From Betaproteobacteria bacterium UBA5582 (GTDB lineage: Bacteria > Pseudomonadota > Gammaproteobacteria > Burkholderiales > Rhodocyclaceae): a stretch of 25,628 bases of DNA. Both the position numbers and the translations under genes were made by a program. Of this stretch, positions 21,600 through 25,628 are shown piece after piece (position 1 is the first letter of the stretch; each line of letters begins with the position of its first letter). The notes beneath the pieces are model-generated. The model saw only the letters and a list, made by a program, of their open reading frames with translations. It ran no database searches and was not told the origin of the DNA. The stretch lies in assembly GCA_002425245.1 (NCBI GenBank), contig DILW01000004.1, positions 1 to 25,628 on the forward strand, in the 5' to 3' direction.

Positions 21600-22487
21600 A
21601 TGACCGATACCCTTTTCCTGCCGCTGGCCCTGGCCTTCATCATGTTCTCGCTCGGCCTTTCGCTGCGCGTGGCCGATTTCCGCACCGTACTCGGCGACTG
21701 GCGGGCGCTCGGGGTGGGGCTGCTGGCTCAGATTTTCCTGCTGCCGCTGGTGGCGATGGCGATCGGTATCGGGCTTGGCCTGTCCGAGCCCATGCTGCTC
21801 GGCCTGATGATCCTGGCCGCCAGTCCGGGCGGGGTCAGCTCGGCTTTCCTTACCCACCTGGCGCGCGGCAACACGGCGCTGTCGCTGGTGATGACGGTGA
21901 GCAGCAGCCTGCTCGCGGTCGTCACCCTGCCTTTTCTGATCAACGCGCTGCTGCACTGGCAGGCGGGCGGCTCGCCGGTGAGCGGCGAACTGCGGCCGGG
22001 CGACATGCCGCTGGGCAAGTTGCTGGCCGGTGTGCTGCTGGTGACCACCTTGCCGGTGCTCGCCGGCATGTTCCTGCGCCTGCGCAGCGGCTTGATCGGC
22101 GAGCGCGGCGAAATCTGGATCGGTCGGCTGGCGACAGCCTTTTTCGTCGCCATCGTGATCGTCACCTTCGTCAGCCACCGCGAGACCATCGTCAACGGCC
22201 TGCCCGAAGTCGGCGCGGCGACCGTGCTGCTCAACCTCGTGGCCATGGTTGGCGGCGCCTTGCTGGCCCGGGCGGCTTGCCTGGGGCGGCGCGAGACCAT
22301 CGCCATCGCGCTTGAATGCGGGCTGCAGAATGCGGGCATGGGCATCTTCATTGCCATTTCGCTGTTCCAGGTCCCGCAACTGGCGGTGCCCAGCGTGGTC
22401 TATGCGCTGACCATGAATCTTGGCGCCCTGGCATACCTGTATTTCGTCCGCCGCCAGCGCGCGGCCGGCTGGGCGGCGGTGCCCTGA
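21600..22487 (+). CDS. Bile acid:sodium symporter (BASS) family transporter
   Basis: This 295-residue integral membrane protein has about nine to ten transmembrane helices. Family hallmarks are the N-terminal PLALAFIMFSLGLSLRVADF, the LMILAASPGGVSSAFLTHLARGNTALSL crossover motif (sodium and substrate site) and the second crossover ECGLQNAGMGIFIA. The fold is two inverted repeats coupling import to sodium. Bacterial members carry organic anions such as pantoate, keto acids or sulfonates; the substrate is not indicated by neighbours. The ATG at 21600 is preferred because it starts the first membrane helix; the frame is open for 68 codons upstream, through the tRNA terminator. The ribosome-binding site is weak. 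The following permease gene starts 39 bases later. Confidence 0.9.
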   Translation: MTDTLFLPLALAFIMFSLGLSLRVADFRTVLGDWRALGVGLLAQIFLLPLVAMAIGIGLGLSEPMLLGLMILAASPGGVSSAFLTHLARGNTALSLVMTVSSSLLAVVTLPFLINALLHWQAGGSPVSGELRPGDMPLGKLLAGVLLVTTLPVLAGMFLRLRSGLIGERGEIWIGRLATAFFVAIVIVTFVSHRETIVNGLPEVGAATVLLNLVAMVGGALLARAACLGRRETIAIALECGLQNAGMGIFIAISLFQVPQLAVPSVVYALTMNLGALAYLYFVRRQRAAGWAAVP

Positions 22488-22526
22488 GTGATGACGACGG
22501 CAGGACTTCTGCGATAATCCGCGGCA

Positions 22527-23504
22527 ATGCTTGCCTATATCTTCCGCCGCCTGGTGTACGCCCTTCCGATCCTGATCGGCGTCAACCTCATCACTTTTGC
22601 GCTGTTCTTCATCGTGAACACGCCGGACGACATGGCGCGCATGCAGTTGGGCGTCAAGCGGGTGACGCCGGAAGCGATCGAGAAATGGAAGGCCGACCGC
22701 GGCTACGACAAGCCGCTGTTCGTCAATGCCGCGGCCGGTGGCGTCGGTACGCTGACCGAGACGATCTTCTTCGAGAAGTCGGTGCGCATGTTCGTCGGCG
22801 ATTTCGGCCGCGCCGACGACGGCCGCGACATCGCCCGCGAGATCGAGGCGCGGATGTGGCCGTCGCTGGCGATTGCCGTACCGACCTTCATCCTCGGCCT
22901 GCTGGTGACGGTCAGCCTGGCCTTGCTGCTGGCCTTCTTCCGGGCGACGGCGCTGGATTTCTGGGGCGTCGTGCTGTGCGTCGCGCTGATGTCGATTTCC
23001 GGGTTGTTCTACATCATCGGCGGCCAGTACCTGATCGCCAAGGTGTGGAAACTGGTGCCCATCTCGGGTTTCGGCGACGGGCTCGACGCCTGGCGTTTCC
23101 TGATCCTGCCGGTATTCATCGGCGTCATTTCCGGGATCGGCTCGTCGACGCGCTGGTACCGCACCATTTTCCTTGAGGAAGTGGCCAAGGATTACGTGCG
23201 CACCGCCCGCGCCAAGGGGCTGGCCGAGACCGTGGTTTTCTTCCGCCACATCCTGCGCAACGCGATGATCCCGATCCTGACCGGCGTCGTCGTGGTCATT
23301 CCGCTGCTGTTCATGGGCTCGCTGCTGACCGAATCATTCTTCGGCATTCCCGGGCTGGGCAGCTACACCATCGACGCGATCAACGCCCAGGACTTCGCCG
23401 TGGTCCGTTCCATGGTCTTCATCGGCTCGGTGCTGTACATCGTCGGGCTGATCCTGACCGACATTTCCTACACCCTGGTCGATCCGCGGATACGCTTCTC
23501 ATGA
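22527..23504 (+). CDS. Dipeptide/oligopeptide ABC transporter permease (DppB/YejB-like)
   Basis: This 325-residue inner-membrane permease has an N-terminal first helix (YIFRRLVYALPILIGVNLITFALFFIVN), a periplasmic loop of about 75 residues, then five more helices. The cytoplasmic EAA loop is DYVRTARAKGLAETVVFFRHILRNAM, which docks on the ATPase. The last part (ESFFGIPGLGSYTIDAINAQDFAVVRSMVFIGSVLYIVGLILTDISYTLVDPRIRFS) is the DppB C-terminal signature. It overlaps the next permease by 4 bases (ATGA), so both belong to one operon. No solute-binding protein gene lies upstream. GATAAT 9 bases before the ATG could be a -10 box, but that would leave almost no leader. Confidence 0.92.
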   Translation: MLAYIFRRLVYALPILIGVNLITFALFFIVNTPDDMARMQLGVKRVTPEAIEKWKADRGYDKPLFVNAAAGGVGTLTETIFFEKSVRMFVGDFGRADDGRDIAREIEARMWPSLAIAVPTFILGLLVTVSLALLLAFFRATALDFWGVVLCVALMSISGLFYIIGGQYLIAKVWKLVPISGFGDGLDAWRFLILPVFIGVISGIGSSTRWYRTIFLEEVAKDYVRTARAKGLAETVVFFRHILRNAMIPILTGVVVVIPLLFMGSLLTESFFGIPGLGSYTIDAINAQDFAVVRSMVFIGSVLYIVGLILTDISYTLVDPRIRFS

Positions 23505-24877
23505 GCGACTTCCAGATCGTCGTCCTGTGGTCCGATATCCTGGTCTGGCTGTTGCTGGCGGCCGGCATCGGGCTGGGCGTGCTGATTTCCCGCAGTCCGC
23601 CCCTGCTTGCCGCCTGGCAGCGGGTTGGCGCCAGCCGTCCGGGGATGGCGTCGGCGACCGTGTTGCTGGCTTTCGTCCTGGTCGGCCTGGTCGATTCGCT
23701 GCACTACCGGCCGGCGCTGGAAAGCCAGCCGGGCGAGTCGAAACAGTACGCCATCGAAGTACTGTCGGCGCTCGATGCGCTGGTCGGCCCCCTGCGTACC
23801 GAGAACGAGAAGACTTATTCGGCGCCGCTGGCCACCCACCTGCATGCCAAGGAGACGGTGGAGGTGCCCGGGGTGGGGACGGTGCGCGAGTATCCGCGCT
23901 TGAAGTATGGCGGCGCCCATCTCGACGACCCGGCCCAGCGCGACGACGATGTTGCGGTCACCGTCCTGCGCGGCGTCGCCATGGCCGTGCTCGGCTGGCT
24001 GGCGCTGGCCGGTGCGGTGGCTTTCGCCAACGGGGGCTGGGGCGCGGTCTGGGGCGGGCGCACGCGCTTTGCCTGGAATGCCGTGCTGGCCACGCTCGGC
24101 GCGATGCTGCTGGTGCTCTTGCCGCTCTTCCTGCTGGCCGCCGATTACCACGTCTTCGGTACCGACAAGGTCGGCCAGGACGTGCTTTACCAGATTCTCA
24201 AGAGCGTGCGTACGGCGCTGATCATCGGCCTGGTGACGACGCTGGTGATGCTGCCGCTGGCGATCCTGCTGGGCATCGTCGCCGGCTATTTCCGCGGCTG
24301 GGTCGATGACCTGATCCAGTATCTGTACACCGTGCTCAATTCGATTCCCGGCGTGCTGCTGATCGCTGCTGCCGTGCTCATGATGCAGGTGGTCATCGAC
24401 AGCCATCCGGAGTGGTTCGCCACCGCCGCCGAGCGCGCCGACCTGCGTCTGCTGGCGCTCTGCTTCATTCTCGGCATCACTTCCTGGACCGGCCTGTGCC
24501 GGCTGCTGCGCGGTGAGACGCTGAAACTGCGCGAACTCGAATACATCCAGGCGGCGCAGGCCTTTGGCGTCTCCAACGGGCGCATCATCCTGCGTCACAT
24601 CCTGCCCAACCTGATGCACATCGTCATCATCGCCCTGGTCATGGATTTCTCCGGGCTGGTGCTGGCCGAAGCCGTGCTGTCCTACGTCGGCATTGGCGTC
24701 GATCCGAGCATGACCAGCTTTGGCACGATGATCAACAACGCGCGCATGGAACTCGGTCGCGAACCGGTCGTCTGGTGGTCGCTGGCCGCGGCCTTCAGCG
24801 CCATGTTCATCCTGGTGCTCGCCGCCAACCTGTTCGCCGACGCGGTGCGCGACGCATTCGACCCGAGGGCTGCCTGA
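23501..24877 (+). CDS. Dipeptide/oligopeptide ABC transporter permease (DppC/YejE-like, long N-terminus)
   Basis: The protein has 458 residues, long for DppC-type permeases (about 300-340). The C-terminal 225 residues are the standard transporter domain from VRTALIIGLVTTLVMLPLAILLG (near 235), with the EAA loop LELEYIQAAQAFGVSNGRIILRHILPNLMH and the ending AANLFADAVRDAFDPRAA. The first part has two extra helices (about 10-28 and 48-66), a periplasmic segment of about 85 residues, then further helices near 155-175 and 193-215. YejE proteins also carry an enlarged N-terminal region, though shorter. It pairs with the preceding permease to form the channel. Its stop overlaps the ATPase start by one base (TGATG). 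Confidence 0.92.
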   Translation: MSDFQIVVLWSDILVWLLLAAGIGLGVLISRSPPLLAAWQRVGASRPGMASATVLLAFVLVGLVDSLHYRPALESQPGESKQYAIEVLSALDALVGPLRTENEKTYSAPLATHLHAKETVEVPGVGTVREYPRLKYGGAHLDDPAQRDDDVAVTVLRGVAMAVLGWLALAGAVAFANGGWGAVWGGRTRFAWNAVLATLGAMLLVLLPLFLLAADYHVFGTDKVGQDVLYQILKSVRTALIIGLVTTLVMLPLAILLGIVAGYFRGWVDDLIQYLYTVLNSIPGVLLIAAAVLMMQVVIDSHPEWFATAAERADLRLLALCFILGITSWTGLCRLLRGETLKLRELEYIQAAQAFGVSNGRIILRHILPNLMHIVIIALVMDFSGLVLAEAVLSYVGIGVDPSMTSFGTMINNARMELGREPVVWWSLAAAFSAMFILVLAANLFADAVRDAFDPRAA

Positions 24878-25628
24878 TGCTGCAAGTCAAGGATCTCCGT
24901 CTTGGATTCGCCAGCGGCGGGCGAACGCTGCTTGCCGTCGACGGCATCTCCTTCGCCATCGAACGCGGCGAGACTTTTGCCCTGCTTGGCGAGTCCGGCT
25001 GCGGCAAGTCGGCCACCGCGCAGGGCCTGCTGCGCCTGCTGCCGGCGGCCGGGCGGATTGCTGGCGGTTCGGTGCAACTCGACGGCGTCGAATTGCTGGC
25101 TTTGTCCGAGGCCGAAATGCGCGCCTATCGCGGCGGGCGCATGGCGATGATCTTCCAGGAACCGGCGACCAGCCTCAACCCGGTGCTCACCGTCGGTCGC
25201 CAGATCGGCGAGGTGCTCGAACGCCATCGCGGTCTGCACGGCGAGGCGGCGCGCGTGCGCATGCTCGATCTGCTGCGCCAGGTCGGCATCGCCGACCCCG
25301 AGCGCCGGCTCGACGAATACCCCTTCCAGCTCTCGGGCGGCATGAAGCAGCGGGTGATGATCGCCATCGCCCTGGCCGGCGAGCCGGAACTGCTGATCGC
25401 CGACGAGCCGACCACCGCCCTCGACGTCACCGTCCAGGCGCAGATCCTCGACCTGCTGGCGCAACTGCAGGCCGAACGCGGGATGGGCATGCTGCTGATC
25501 ACCCACGACCTTGGCGTGGTCGCGCGCATGGCGCACCGGATCGGCGTCATGTACGCCGGCGAACTGGTCGAGGTGGCGAGTCGCGAGGAATTCTTCTCGA
25601 CGCCGCGTCATCCCTATACGCAGGCGCT
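24877..25628 (+). CDS. Dipeptide/oligopeptide ABC transporter ATPase (DppD/YejF-like; truncated by window)
   Basis: The 250 visible residues form a complete nucleotide-binding core: Walker A GESGCGKS near 38-45, Q-loop FQEPATSLNP, ABC signature LSGGMKQR, Walker B LLIADEP, and H-loop ITHDLGVV. The trailing HPYTQA is the start of the oligopeptide-type C-terminal extension. The window ends there, so it cannot be said whether it is a single ATPase (DppD) or the N-terminal half of a double ATPase (YejF). It is translationally coupled to the upstream permease. Confidence 0.95.
   Translation, partial: MLQVKDLRLGFASGGRTLLAVDGISFAIERGETFALLGESGCGKSATAQGLLRLLPAAGRIAGGSVQLDGVELLALSEAEMRAYRGGRMAMIFQEPATSLNPVLTVGRQIGEVLERHRGLHGEAARVRMLDLLRQVGIADPERRLDEYPFQLSGGMKQRVMIAIALAGEPELLIADEPTTALDVTVQAQILDLLAQLQAERGMGMLLITHDLGVVARMAHRIGVMYAGELVEVASREEFFSTPRHPYTQA

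Noticed and set aside
21498..23249. 583-residue frame on the minus strand across the symporter and first permease
   Set aside because: Extremely His/Gln/Asp/Arg-rich shadow spanning two well-supported membrane protein genes.

Overview
The window is about 65% GC with betaproteobacterial gene content. A member of the Rhodocyclales or a near relative (for example Dechloromonas/Azoarcus-like bacteria) is my best guess, by inference from overall gene similarity rather than a marker. Housekeeping chromosome flanks a lower-GC accessory island at roughly 9.5-16.2 kb.

Left part (1-9.5 kb, all minus strand). A very large alpha-2-macroglobulin protein with an intact CLEQ thioester runs off the left edge. 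It lies just downstream of a tandem-receiver response regulator and an HDOD protein. Next come a halohydrin-dehalogenase-type SDR, a 17-codon NIPSNAP relic, an MDR oxidoreductase, a periplasmic cupin and a PhzF isomerase. The SDR carries the diagnostic T-X4-F-X-G and S-X12-Y-X3-R signatures.

Island (9.5-16.2 kb). The core is a sedentary integron. An intI gene on the plus strand has lost about 130 internal codons in frame, but its promoter and a perfect CTGT-N8-ACAG LexA box remain. An attI-like region with two 15-bp direct repeats follows. Five cassettes on the minus strand are separated by five attC sites. In order from attI they encode a YkgJ-type cysteine-cluster protein; a DUF5343-like protein with a Swt1-like HEPN protein; a C2H2 zinc-finger/coiled-coil protein; two small membrane proteins; and a membrane-anchored 136-residue protein. 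Toxin-antitoxin modules bracket the integron: yefM-yoeB at the distal end, and ccdAB and AbrB/VapC beyond intI, each with an inverted repeat upstream. The DUF5343/HEPN cassette is the best candidate for an undescribed system, probably defence or toxin-antitoxin. The genes overlap by 11 nt, and a hairpin appears to mask the ribosome-binding site of the HEPN gene.

Right part (16.2-25.6 kb). Core genes follow: rarA, an M14 carboxypeptidase, serS, mltF, tRNA-Ser(CGA) with an intrinsic terminator, a bile acid:sodium symporter-family transporter, and a dipeptide/oligopeptide ABC transporter operon (two permeases and an ATPase that runs off the right edge). No CRISPR array, rRNA or recognisable insertion sequence was seen, and no gap over 300 bases lacks a feature.
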